A DNA stretch of 64,000 nucleotides from Bog-473 sp963737745 (GTDB taxonomy: Bacteria; Actinomycetota; Acidimicrobiia; Acidimicrobiales; RAAP-2), in assembly GCA_963737745.1 (NCBI GenBank), contig CAVTTR010000007.1:620001-684000 (forward strand), in the 5' to 3' direction. Position 1 is the first letter of the stretch, and the number at the start of each line of letters is the position of its first letter. The notes under the pieces are model-generated. The model was not told the DNA's origin and ran no database searches. It saw only the letters and a list, made by a program, of their open reading frames with translations. Positions 1 to 8,422 of this stretch are shown in pieces. Both the position numbers and the translations under genes were made by a program.

Positions 1-2
1 AC

Positions 3-104
3 CTCATGCGGCCTGACGCCGCCGGCCCAGCCGAGATCGGATTCCGGGCCATGGAGCTCATCTCGCGACTGCGCTCGGGCGGAGTCACGGCTGACGAGTT
101 CTGA
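3..104 (+). CDS. C-terminal end of an unidentified protein (partial)
   Basis: An open frame runs from the window edge to a TGA and ends in LISRLRSGGVTADEF. Only 33 residues are visible, with no recognisable motif. It is co-directional with the acyl-CoA synthetase 123 bases downstream, so it may belong to the same catabolic cluster. The family cannot be named from this fragment. Confidence 0.45.
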   Translation, partial: LMRPDAAGPAEIGFRAMELISRLRSGGVTADEF

Positions 105-227
105 TCTCATTTCGGCGGTTACTGGCCGATGGGGCGAGCGATAATTGCGCAGGCCACAGCTAGGGAATAGCGTTGCTGACGCGACGAGCTCACGGCGCGC
201 CTCTTTGGGCGTCCCGCGGTAGACGGG

Positions 228-1829
228 GTGGTGGGAGTCGTGCGCAAGGGGGCTGACATCCGTAGCTCAGGTTTTTTCGCCGCCGCGGCATCTGACCCTT
301 CTCGGGTGGCAATGATCGAGCCCTCCGGGGCCAGCTCCAGCGCCGGCGGCCTCCTTGTCGGGATGAACCAGACGACTCGAGGCCTCTTGGCACTCGGCTT
401 GCACCCCGGAGACACCGTTGCCGTCGTCCTCTCCAACCGGCGCGAGTTCCTGGAGATCTACGGAGCGGCGATCCAGTCCGGTCTGTTCTTCGTGGCGGCC
501 AACTGGCACCTTGGGGAGCAGGAGATCGCCTATATCCTGGAGGACTCGGGCGCGCAGATCGTGGTGTCCGAGCACCAGTTCGCCGAGGTCGCGCAGCGCG
601 CCGCCACGCAGGCTGGGATCACCGAGGACCGAATGTTCTCGGTCGACGCTGATTCCGGCCTCCAATCGTTTGCGGAGTGGCGCCAAGGTCAGTCCGCGGA
701 GCCGCCCGACGAGCAGGTGGCGGGCCAGATGATGTTCTACACGTCGGGAACCACCGGGAGGCCCAGGGGTGTGCGGAAGATCTTTCGCACGGATCCCCGG
801 GACGGGATCGCTCTCGTCACCGGAATTGGCTTGCCCGTCCAATCCCCGGCATCGGGTGCTGCGGGAACGGACCCGAGGTCCGATCAGGTTTCCCTGAGCT
901 CGGGACCCCTCTATCACGCGCTCGGGATCGCCGGTGCCGTGGGCTCGCTCGACGCCGGAAGCTTGCTCGTCATGATGGACAAGTGGACGCCCGAGCGGTT
1001 CTTGGAACTCGTCGAAGAACATTCGGTGACGAATGCCACCATGGTCCCCACCATGTTCCATCGATTACTGGCTCTGCCCGAGGACGTTCGGCTGGCGGCC
1101 GACGTCTCGTCATTGCGGGCGGTCCTCCATGCGGGTGCACCATGCCCCATCCACGTCAAGCGGCGAATGATCGAGTGGTTGGGACCAATCGTCGCCGAAA
1201 GCTATTCGTCGACCGAGGGCGCTGGCACGAGCGTCACCTCGGAGGAGTGGCTGCGCAAGCCGGGCACGGTGGGCCGACCCACACCGGGGGTCACACTCAA
1301 GATTCTGGACGAGGACGGCCACGAGTGCGCGACGGGGACGCCGGGCCTGGTGTACCTCTCACCGACGCTCTGGGAGTTCGAGTACCGGGGCGAGCCCGAG
1401 AGGACTCGAGGGCCTCGGCGCAACGACCTGTTCACGGTCGGGGACATCGGGTACCTCGACGACGACGGGTACCTCTTCCTTTGTGACCGGGAGGCCAACA
1501 CGATCATCTCGGGTGGAGTCAACATCTACCCCGCAGAGGTCGAGGCGATATTGCTCCAGCACCCCGCAGTAGCGGATGTCGCGGTGATCGGCGTCCCCAA
1601 CGACGAGTGGGGCGAGGAGGTCCGGGCGGTCGTAGAGGCCTCTGACGTCGAGGCGGAGTCCAGCGGTCTGGGAGCGGAGCTCATCGAGTTCTGCCGCGCC
1701 AATCTCGCGCACTACAAGTGTCCGAAGGCGGTGGACTTCGTGCGCTCGCTCGAACGGGACCCCAATGGCAAGCTCCGTAAGGGGAAGATCCGAGGTCGCT
1801 ACTGGGAGGGCCACGACCGACGGATCTGA
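228..1829 (+). CDS. Acyl-CoA synthetase (AMP-forming, FadD-like)
   Basis: A 533-residue ANL-superfamily adenylating enzyme, expected to activate a carboxylic acid to acyl-AMP and then acyl-CoA. Seen: the AMP-binding P-loop YTSGTTGRPRGV around residue 171, GPLYHALG, the YSSTEGAG adenine-binding motif around residue 325, the hinge region DLFTVGDIGYLDDDGY followed by NTIISGGVNIYPAEVE, and the C-terminal catalytic-lysine motif PNGKLRKGKIRGR. Length fits the family. The N-terminus is short and weakly conserved. Several in-frame GTG codons (228, 231, 240) could start translation and no strong RBS decides between them. The neighbouring acyl-CoA dehydrogenase, substrate-binding protein and thiolase-like fusion suggest catabolism of an acyl, aromatic or steroid-derived acid. 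The chain-length preference cannot be read from sequence. Confidence 0.9.
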   Translation: MVGVVRKGADIRSSGFFAAAASDPSRVAMIEPSGASSSAGGLLVGMNQTTRGLLALGLHPGDTVAVVLSNRREFLEIYGAAIQSGLFFVAANWHLGEQEIAYILEDSGAQIVVSEHQFAEVAQRAATQAGITEDRMFSVDADSGLQSFAEWRQGQSAEPPDEQVAGQMMFYTSGTTGRPRGVRKIFRTDPRDGIALVTGIGLPVQSPASGAAGTDPRSDQVSLSSGPLYHALGIAGAVGSLDAGSLLVMMDKWTPERFLELVEEHSVTNATMVPTMFHRLLALPEDVRLAADVSSLRAVLHAGAPCPIHVKRRMIEWLGPIVAESYSSTEGAGTSVTSEEWLRKPGTVGRPTPGVTLKILDEDGHECATGTPGLVYLSPTLWEFEYRGEPERTRGPRRNDLFTVGDIGYLDDDGYLFLCDREANTIISGGVNIYPAEVEAILLQHPAVADVAVIGVPNDEWGEEVRAVVEASDVEAESSGLGAELIEFCRANLAHYKCPKAVDFVRSLERDPNGKLRKGKIRGRYWEGHDRRI

Positions 1830-1841
1830 CCGCGCTTCGGA

Positions 1842-1930
1842 TCCGAGGTTGGTCTCGAGCGGCTGACGATCGACGCGGCACGCCAACTGGCACCAAAGCG
1901 CATCGCCGTCAACTGCTTCCGCATCGACAG
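1842..1930 (+). pseudogene. Remnant of a short-chain dehydrogenase/reductase C-terminal region
   Basis: Just after the acyl-CoA synthetase stop, one frame reads GLERLTIDAARQLAPKRIAV and continues with NCFRID. This matches the segment of SDR enzymes after the catalytic Tyr-Lys, where the usual pattern is SKAGLERLT...LA..IAVNC. The Tyr-Lys itself and everything before it are missing, no start codon is present and the frame degenerates after RID. I read it as a deletion remnant of an SDR gene that once sat between the synthetase and the transporter gene. A chance match is possible because only about 30 residues align. Confidence 0.5.
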
Positions 1931-1995
1931 GGGCTGCCCGCAAGGGGGCGAGCCCCGTGTCCGTTCACTTCATCAGCGGCGGGGCCTCCAACGAG

Positions 1996-2022
1996 ATCAG
2001 CCGCATCAGCCGCATCAGCCGA
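1996..2022. repeat. Three tandem 9-bp units (ATCAGCCGC)
   Basis: Two perfect copies and one copy with a final-base change of ATCAGCCGC lie in the short intergenic stretch between the SDR remnant and the end of the substrate-binding-protein gene. It is a small slippage-type array in a decaying region. No function is evident. Confidence 0.7.
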
Positions 2023-2052
2023 AGCGACTCCGAGGCGGACCTTCGCCGGCCG

Positions 2053-3289
2053 TCACGGTGCGCTCGGGATCTGGTCCGAGTTGGGCAGCAGGGTGCCACA
2101 GATCTTCGTTGGGTTCACGAACGCGTCACCCTTGAACGTGGTGATGTAGCCACACTGCGTGGCGGGCGCCTTGCCGAAGGCTTTGAGAGAGATCGACCGG
2201 GGGCTCGAGACCGCCCACGTCATAGGAGGTGTCCTTGTGCAGCGCCGAGATGAAACCGCTTCGTGTGGGGTTCTTGCCGGCGAGCTCGAGGCCGGTGATC
2301 ATGAGATCAACCCCGCCCCATGCTTCGTAGTAGCTGAAGTCCGGAACACCGGTGAAGCCGGCGTATTTCTTCAGCGCCGCCTGGAAGGCCTTGGTGGCCG
2401 GCGTCTTGAGCTCGACGGGTGCTCCAGTGGGTGAGAAGTACGCACCCTGAACGTTGGTGACCGCCGATTTGTCGTCGATCAGGGTTTGTCCGTAGCCGGT
2501 CGCGTTGAGGATCACCTTCACGTTGTCGCCATCCTGCTTGAGCGCGGTCATGAGGGCGAAGTTCGTGTTCGCGTCGAGCGGCAGGTCCAACGCGGTCACC
2601 CCGGCCTGCTTGATCTGGAGAGCCACCGTGGTGGTGTTCACGCCGCCAAAGGGCAGCGAGGTGTCGAGGAACGCCTTGCTCAGTCCGGCACGCTGGCAGG
2701 CCAGCATGAAGCCGGTTGCCGCGGCGGTCGAGGAGGGCGAGATCTGGTAGCCGAGCGCCCCGCACTTGGTGGCGCCCTTGGATTTGGCGAACTTCGCGTC
2801 AGTCGAGTAGGCGGGATCCTTGGCGCTCTCCGGCCCCGTGATGCTGAACATGTTGGTGTTGGGCTGCTGGTACCACTCTGAGCCGTCGTAGGCCCCGCCG
2901 GTGACCGGGACTCCGGCTGCCTGGAGGACCTTGTAGCCCCCAAAAGTGACCGGGGAAAGGTCGACCACCCCGAACACCCCCTTAGAGATGAGGGCCTGGC
3001 TGGCCGTTTGGTTAGTCCCGGGGCTGGTCGCGTCGTCCTCGACGACGAGCTTGAGCTTGCGACCGTCGACTCCCCCCTTGGCGTTCTGTAGGTCGATGCG
3101 CGCCTGAGCGGCCTTGAGGATGCCGTCGTCCTCGGTGGCCTCTGGCCCCGTGAACGAGGAGAGGAGTCCAATGGTGATCGTCTTCGACGTGATGCCGGGC
3201 GTCGAAGCGGCGGCCTGGCCCACCCCGAATGTGCACATGAGGCCTATCAGCCCCACAGAAAAGGCAACCACAACCGTCGGTCTACGCAT
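2053..3289 (-). CDS. Branched-chain-type ABC transporter substrate-binding protein, C-terminus frameshifted
   Basis: A periplasmic-binding-fold protein of the LivJ/Leu-Ile-Val class. Seen: an export signal (RRPTVVVAFSVGLIGLMC, then AAAS), and the family start GITSKTITIGLLSSFTGPEA with DLQNAKGGVDGRKLKLVVED. The uninterrupted frame stops at 2126 with an unlikely tail rich in His and Arg. Removing one base from the G5 run at 2199-2203 restores LEPRSISLKAFGKAPATQCG, then YITTFKGDAFVNPTKICGT, to a stop at 2053, a normal end for the family with two cysteines. The repaired protein is about 411 residues. No permease or ATPase genes adjoin, so it may work with components elsewhere. The frameshift is either real decay or a homopolymer error. 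Confidence 0.82.
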
Positions 3290-3594
3290 TCACGACCCCC
3301 CTTGATCCAGAACGTGGCCGCTGTTGGCTCGTTCACAATGTGCCCAACGTCATTCTGTCGTCGCCAGCACCCCTATACACACCGGCATCCAACGTCAGAC
3401 GAGTCCCCCGACCAAGACTATGACAACGGCGGAGACCGAAGTCAATGGCCTACGGCCGTCCGGCCTCGAGGAGACTGGCCTGATTGACGCGCTTGGTCAG
3501 CTTTGGGACACTGCGGCTGAGCGGATGCGCTTTCGTTCTAGGGGATGGTTGGACTGCACGTGTGAACCGACCACGTTTGAAGGGACACTGCACC
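3290..3594. other. Intergenic region, divergent promoters presumed
   Basis: About 305 bases separate the divergently transcribed substrate-binding-protein and acyl-CoA dehydrogenase genes. It must hold both promoters. I see no convincing ORF, no strong dyad and no riboswitch motif. Confidence 0.5.
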
Positions 3595-4992
3595 ATGGCA
3601 TGGGATTTCACCACCGAGCCCGAGTTCCAGCAGAAGCTGGACTGGGCGGACCAGTTCGTCCGCGAGAACGTCGAGCCACTTGACCTGCTCTATCCGAAGC
3701 TGGCCTTCTCGCCGCTCGAGGAGCCTCTGCGGAGCCTGGTCAACCAGCTCAAGGACGAGGTGCGGGCCCAGGATCTCTGGGCCGCCCATCTCGATCCCGA
3801 GCTGGGCGGTAAAGGCTACGGTCAGCTCAAGCTGGCACTGCTCAACGAGATCCTCGGTCGCTCCGGCTGGGCCCCCATCGTGTTCGGCTGCGCGGCGCCC
3901 GACACCGGCAACGCCGAGATCATCGCCGCCTACGGCACGCCGGAACAGAAGGAGCGCTACCTCAAGCCGCTTCTCGAAGGGCGAGTGCTTCTCCTGCTAC
4001 TCGATGACCGAGCCGCAGGGCGGGTCAGACCCTAAGCAGTTCAAGTGCCGAGCCGAGCGCGACGGTGACGAATGGGTTATCAACGGCGAGAAGTTCTTCT
4101 CGTCGAATCTCCGCACGGCCCAGTTCCTGATCGTCATGGCGGTGACCAACCCTGACGTTTCCCCCTACCGAGGCATGTCGATGTTCCTCGTGCCGACCGA
4201 CACCGCCGGGGATCCACGTGCTGCACCACCTCGGCCTGGGCAACGAGGACTGGCACGACGGTAGCCACGCCCACGTGCGCTACGAGAACGTACGTGTCCC
4301 AGTAGAGAACCTGCTCGGGGGCGAGGGAAACGCCTTTGAGGTAGCCCAGCGACGGCTGGGTGGCGGCCGCATCCACCACGCCATGCGGTCGATCGCCGGT
4401 GCCAAGAAGATGTTCGACATGATGTGCGAGCGGGCGCTCTCGCGCTATACACAGGGGTCGTTGCTCGCCGACAAGCAAGCGATCCAGATCTGGATCGCCG
4501 ACTCGTGGATGCAGATCGAGCAGTTCCGCCTCCTTGTCATGTACACGGCCTGGCTCATCGATCAATCCTCGACGGCGCAAGTACGCCAGTACGTTGCGGC
4601 GACCAAGGTGCTGGCGGCCGAAATCCTCACCGATATCGGGACGAAGACGGCCCACATCCACGGCGCCCTCGGTGTCTCCAACGCGATGTCGCTGGGCGGA
4701 GCCGGCGGGGCCATGGGTCTCGTCGACGGACCGACCGAGGTCCACAAGTTCACCATCGCCAAGCAGGTACTGAAGGACCACCAGCCGCACCAGGACGGGT
4801 GGCCCTCGCAGTTCAAGCCCCGACGGCTCGTGGCGGCGCGCCATCGCTTCGAGGACGATGGTCGAAGAGCGTTTCGACGACCCGGAGGTACGTATGGCGT
4901 TCGGGCCGATGCTGCAGCGTTCCGAGGTGCCCGACGACGTCCTCAAGGAGATGGAGGAGTACCTCGACGCGATCCTCGGAGCGAACCTCTGA
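3595..4992 (+). pseudogene. Acyl-CoA dehydrogenase, interrupted by three +1 frameshifts
   Basis: Pieces of one acyl-CoA dehydrogenase lie in successive frames: MAWDFTTEPEFQQKLDWADQ at the start, then CYSMTEPQGGSDP (FAD/substrate loop), then GIHVLHHLGLGNEDWHDG, then QVRQYVAATKVLAAEI and IHGALGVSNAMSLGG with the family C-terminal flavin contacts. Each frame change is repaired by dropping one base: a G in the GGG at 3979-3981, a G in GGGG at 4208-4211, and a base near 4857, giving FEDMVEERFDDPEVRMAFG to the stop at 4992. The repaired protein is about 464 residues, somewhat long for the family because of an acidic tail. The conserved residues are well kept, arguing for recent inactivation or sequencing indels rather than old decay. 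The last junction is the least certain. Confidence 0.85.
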
Positions 4993-5070
4993 GGTGCCAG
5001 CGCTGCCAATGGACGAGGCCGAGCCGAGCTGGCTGAGCGGCTCCCTGCCGGCTTCGATAGTCTCGGGTTC

Positions 5071-5535
5071 TTGGCACAAACGACTGCCGATCTCGCCGGA
5101 CGATTCGGGCTCGGACCGATCGATCAGATCTCCTTCGCCGTGGCCGACGTCGACGAAGCCGTCCCGCGCTACGCCGCTCTGTTCGGGGGCGAGTTCCAGG
5201 TGGTCGATACAGACTTGCTCGACGTTCTTGTCGACGGTCGCCCGGAATCGGTAAGCCTCCGCCTCGGCTTCGGTAGGACGGGGGCGATTGAGGTCGAGTT
5301 GGTGCAGGTCGTCTCCGGGGAGTACCCGGTCAAGGACCACCTGGCCCGACGGGGGGAGAGTTTCCACCACGTGCGGTTTCCGGTGAGTGACCTACGAGCA
5401 ACGCAGTTGGCGATGCAGGCCGAGGGCTACACCGTCACGCTTGAAGGGGCCACCGGTGGGATTCTCTTTGCCTACCTCACGTCGGTTGACCTCGCCGGTG
5501 GCACGGTCGAGCTGATTCAGTTCCCCCCCGTTTGA
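5071..5535 (+). CDS. VOC-superfamily (glyoxalase/dioxygenase fold) protein
   Basis: A 154-residue protein with two beta-alpha-beta3 modules. Seen: IDQISFAVADVDEAVPRYAA at the start of module 1, then SFHHVRFPVSDLRATQLAMQ opening module 2, and GGTVELIQFPPV at the end. The pattern resembles methylmalonyl-CoA epimerase/glyoxalase relatives, with candidate metal ligands His/Gln and Glu at the usual strand positions. The reaction is not determinable. The only plausible start codon is TTG at 5071. The frame is open back to the dehydrogenase stop at 4992, so a longer N-terminus with an unusual start is possible. It is co-directional with the acyl-CoA dehydrogenase and probably in the same operon. Confidence 0.75.
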   Translation: MAQTTADLAGRFGLGPIDQISFAVADVDEAVPRYAALFGGEFQVVDTDLLDVLVDGRPESVSLRLGFGRTGAIEVELVQVVSGEYPVKDHLARRGESFHHVRFPVSDLRATQLAMQAEGYTVTLEGATGGILFAYLTSVDLAGGTVELIQFPPV

Positions 5536-5675
5536 AGCGGTCCCCCGACCCCCCACACCGAAACGGCCCACTCATTCCCGATGAGCTTCCACCCCTACGA
5601 CGTTCTGTCAGCCCAGCCGATCCCATTGAGGTCTGAACGGTCGTCGACTCACGCCGGTCTACGATCGAGTGACGA

Positions 5676-7388
5676 TCAGCTCGACCGAAGCAGAATCACG
5701 CCAGCGGGACCAAGACCGCCGGTGCTCACGACTGCCACTTCGGCTCCCTTTCGCTGACGATCCCCGCCTTCGCCACGCAATTGCACGATGGCCTCGTGCA
5801 CCATGCCCATCCCATGCGTGCGTCCGGCCGAGAGCTGGCCTCCGTGGGGGTTCAGCGCCACAACTCCACCCTCGAGAGCGATATTCGTCCCTCCGGCCAG
5901 GAATTCCTTGCCCTCACCGATCCCACAGAATCCGAGGGCCTCGATCCACGACAGGCAGTTGAAGGTGAAGCCGTCGTAGAGGAGGGCAACGTCGACGTCG
6001 TCGGGCCGCAGGCTGGTCCGTGTCCACACGTGGGCGGCAGGCCCGAGTACCTGTGGTTCGTGCGTCATGGTGGACTGGTCCCACACCACCCGCTCGGTCA
6101 TCTGGGTGCCCACTGCCTCAACCAAAACCGGCCTTGATGGGAGGTCCTTGACTGTGTCGATGTGCGATACCACCACGGCCATCGACGCGTCCGCCGGGAC
6201 ATCGCAGTCCAAAAGGCCGAACGGCGTACTGATTAACCGGGCGTCGAGATAGTCCTCCATGGTGAGGGGTTCGCGGTAGATCGCCTTGGGGTTGAGTCCG
6301 GCGTTGGCCCGCTGATTGAGGGCGATCCAGCCGAGCGTCTCGCGGTCCGTGCCGTACTTGTGGAAGTGATGTGAGGCGTACATGGCCAAGCTGTTCGCCG
6401 CCGACCCCATTCCGTAGGGTCCGCTAAAGCCCGGCACACGGGCGGCCCTGCCCGGACTGATGCCACCGTACGGATCCGCTCCGTCGGAGTTCTCGGACCT
6501 TATTTGAGCTGCGAGTGTTGCCTGCCAGACCGTCCGGAAGCAGACCACGTGGCGGACCAGGCCCGCAGCCACGGCGATCATGGCCTCGATGACCGCTCCA
6601 CCGGGACCGAATGTCTCGCTCCCACTGCTGTACCAGGTGGGCCGCAGGCCGAGTGCATCCTCGAGAGCGCTGACACCGCCCTCACTCAACCCGCCACTCG
6701 GGGAGCCGCCGGGGTACGTAGACAACCCGTCGATGTCCTCGAGTCGCAACCCGGCGTCAGCGACGGCCGCCTTGACTGCCTCGACGGTGAGCGACAGCGG
6801 CGGGCGCATGAGGCGCCGGCCGATGGCAGACATCCCGATCCCCGTGATCGCCACCCGGTCCTCGAAGCGATCGGACGACACCTTCGGTCTGATCCAGCGA
6901 CGGTGATCGTCGGGTCGGGTCTCGTCGACCGGTAGCGGCGCGTCGGGTTCGTCAAGGGGGACGAACAAGGGAATCCAAGCGTCTTCGTGCACCTCGAAGC
7001 AGGCCTTCACCCGCATGCCCACCCTGACGTCGTCGAGCGCGACATCGATGATGTTCGTGACGAGGCGGACCCGCGTGTCCTCCTCGATGGCGACGGTGGC
7101 GATGACAAAGGGTGGAGGGAACCGAAGGTCCCATAAATGGTGGTTGATGGTGAACCCCACCACGATGGCGCGCCCCGAGACGTCCCGCAGACCGATCTCG
7201 TCGGACCGGCAGTAACGGCAAACCGGTACCGGCGGATGCAGGAGCGCGGCGCAGGACCGGCAAGCCCCGAACCGTAAGACACCGTCACGCCCAGCTTCCC
7301 AAAATGGGCGCGTCTCGTCGTCCACTACAGGGATTGGGCGTTGCACGCCCTCCATCGTGATCTTCTCGCTCGTGCCACCAACCGTCAC
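5676..7388 (-). CDS. DUF35 OB-fold/zinc-ribbon domain fused to an SCP2-type thiolase (Ltp2-like)
   Basis: A 570-residue two-domain protein. Residues about 20-140 form a DUF35 unit: a zinc ribbon CRSC...CRYC and an OB-fold with GFTINHHLWDLRFPPPFVIA. Residues about 180-570 are a thiolase-like domain (GIGMSAIGRR, DGLSTYPGG, GPYGMGSAANSLAMYASHHF, NPHGGQLSAGRTHGMG). The nucleophilic Cys of classical thiolases is not evident, as in non-decarboxylating SCP2/Ltp2 relatives. In steroid side-chain degradation, Ltp2-type retro-aldolases need a separate DUF35 protein (ChsH2). Here both are in one chain, which suggests a C-C bond cleaving aldolase or thiolase acting on an acyl-CoA. No MaoC (ChsH1-like) partner is visible nearby. 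The substrate is unknown. Confidence 0.85.
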   Translation of the reverse strand: MTVGGTSEKITMEGVQRPIPVVDDETRPFWEAGRDGVLRFGACRSCAALLHPPVPVCRYCRSDEIGLRDVSGRAIVVGFTINHHLWDLRFPPPFVIATVAIEEDTRVRLVTNIIDVALDDVRVGMRVKACFEVHEDAWIPLFVPLDEPDAPLPVDETRPDDHRRWIRPKVSSDRFEDRVAITGIGMSAIGRRLMRPPLSLTVEAVKAAVADAGLRLEDIDGLSTYPGGSPSGGLSEGGVSALEDALGLRPTWYSSGSETFGPGGAVIEAMIAVAAGLVRHVVCFRTVWQATLAAQIRSENSDGADPYGGISPGRAARVPGFSGPYGMGSAANSLAMYASHHFHKYGTDRETLGWIALNQRANAGLNPKAIYREPLTMEDYLDARLISTPFGLLDCDVPADASMAVVVSHIDTVKDLPSRPVLVEAVGTQMTERVVWDQSTMTHEPQVLGPAAHVWTRTSLRPDDVDVALLYDGFTFNCLSWIEALGFCGIGEGKEFLAGGTNIALEGGVVALNPHGGQLSAGRTHGMGMVHEAIVQLRGEGGDRQRKGAEVAVVSTGGLGPAGVILLRSS

Positions 7389-7527
7389 GATCTGACCCCC
7401 GTTCTCAACGCAGTGGAGCGTGACACTGCAGAACCATGATTGGCAAGCCCTCGCGCAACGGGAGGAAGATCAACCGGGGGAGGTGCCAGCCCTCCCTCCG
7501 GTCCAGGAGAACTGCAATGATCAGAGC

Positions 7528-8349
7528 GTGCTGGACCGCACTACCGACCAGGACCTCGAAGCGCAGACCCTTCCGGTCGACACGGTGGGCCTTCTCGAGG
7601 GCCTGACCACGACGAGAGCCATTCGGCGCTACACCAGTGATGCCGTGCCTCCCGAGGCACTACGGGCAATGCTCTTCGCCGCCACCCGTGCGCCGAGTGG
7701 ATCGAATCGGCAACCTTTCCGCTTCATCGTGCTCGTCGACGGACCCAACGCCCGGAAAGCGAAACGGCTCATAGCCGATAGTGCCCAGGGACTGTGGGCG
7801 CGCAAACGAGAGAGCGACGGCTACACCCGGGGAAGCGGCGAGTTGGCCCACTCCCCCAAAGCTCGCATGGATGCCACCATGCAGAACTTCGTGGAGCACT
7901 TCGAAGACGTTCCAGTGCTGATACTTCCTTGCCTGGTCCGCTACCGCGACCCCACGCCGATGGAAGGAGCCTCCGTCTACCCGGCCTGCCAGAACCTCCT
8001 CCTCGCCGCCCGGGCCCTCGGCTACGGCGGTGCCTTCACCGGCTGGCACCATGCCGTCGAGGCCGAACTTCGAGAGCTGCTCGCCATACCCGACGGTGTC
8101 TTCTTGGCGGGGACTATCACGATCGGCAAACCAGCGGGCCACCACGGTCCCGTACGCCGCCGCCCGATCTCCGAGCTCGTCTACACCGAACGCTGGGAAC
8201 AGCCACCCAGTTGGGCTATCGATCCGCCCGGGGCCGAATACACCTCAGCGGGGCCACCGAAGAAGCGGACGAGGGATTCCCATGGGCGGCTGGCGGAGGG
8301 ACACATCCCCTCTCGCATGAACGGCGTACGAGTTCCGCGCTCGTCGTGA
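7528..8349 (+). CDS. Nitroreductase-family FMN oxidoreductase
   Basis: An NAD(P)H-dependent flavin reductase-fold protein. Seen: LTTTRAIRRYTSDAVPPEAL, the classic RxxRxF/Y start of the family, then RAPSGSNRQPFRFIVL (FMN phosphate contacts), ASVYPACQNLLLAARALGYG and the C-terminal VFLAGTITIGKPAGHHGPVR. The frame is open back to GTG 7420. I prefer GTG 7528 because similarity begins only about 25 residues later. An AGGAGA at 7505-7510 would better fit ATG 7517, but that frame closes quickly. The start is therefore unresolved. The tail after the conserved region is long and basic. It is divergent from the DUF35-thiolase gene. The physiological acceptor cannot be inferred. Confidence 0.82.
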   Translation: MLDRTTDQDLEAQTLPVDTVGLLEGLTTTRAIRRYTSDAVPPEALRAMLFAATRAPSGSNRQPFRFIVLVDGPNARKAKRLIADSAQGLWARKRESDGYTRGSGELAHSPKARMDATMQNFVEHFEDVPVLILPCLVRYRDPTPMEGASVYPACQNLLLAARALGYGGAFTGWHHAVEAELRELLAIPDGVFLAGTITIGKPAGHHGPVRRRPISELVYTERWEQPPSWAIDPPGAEYTSAGPPKKRTRDSHGRLAEGHIPSRMNGVRVPRSS

Positions 8350-8422
8350 TGAGTGAATGTGGCCCGCTGCGCCTTCACTATCCGAGAGCCCACTGATACT
8401 TCAAAGCAACAGGAGGAAACTG

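Noticed and set aside
1957..2253. Small plus-strand ORF with SRISRIS repeats
   Set aside because: It is produced by the 9-bp DNA repeat and the antisense of the substrate-binding-protein gene end; no RBS or family signal.
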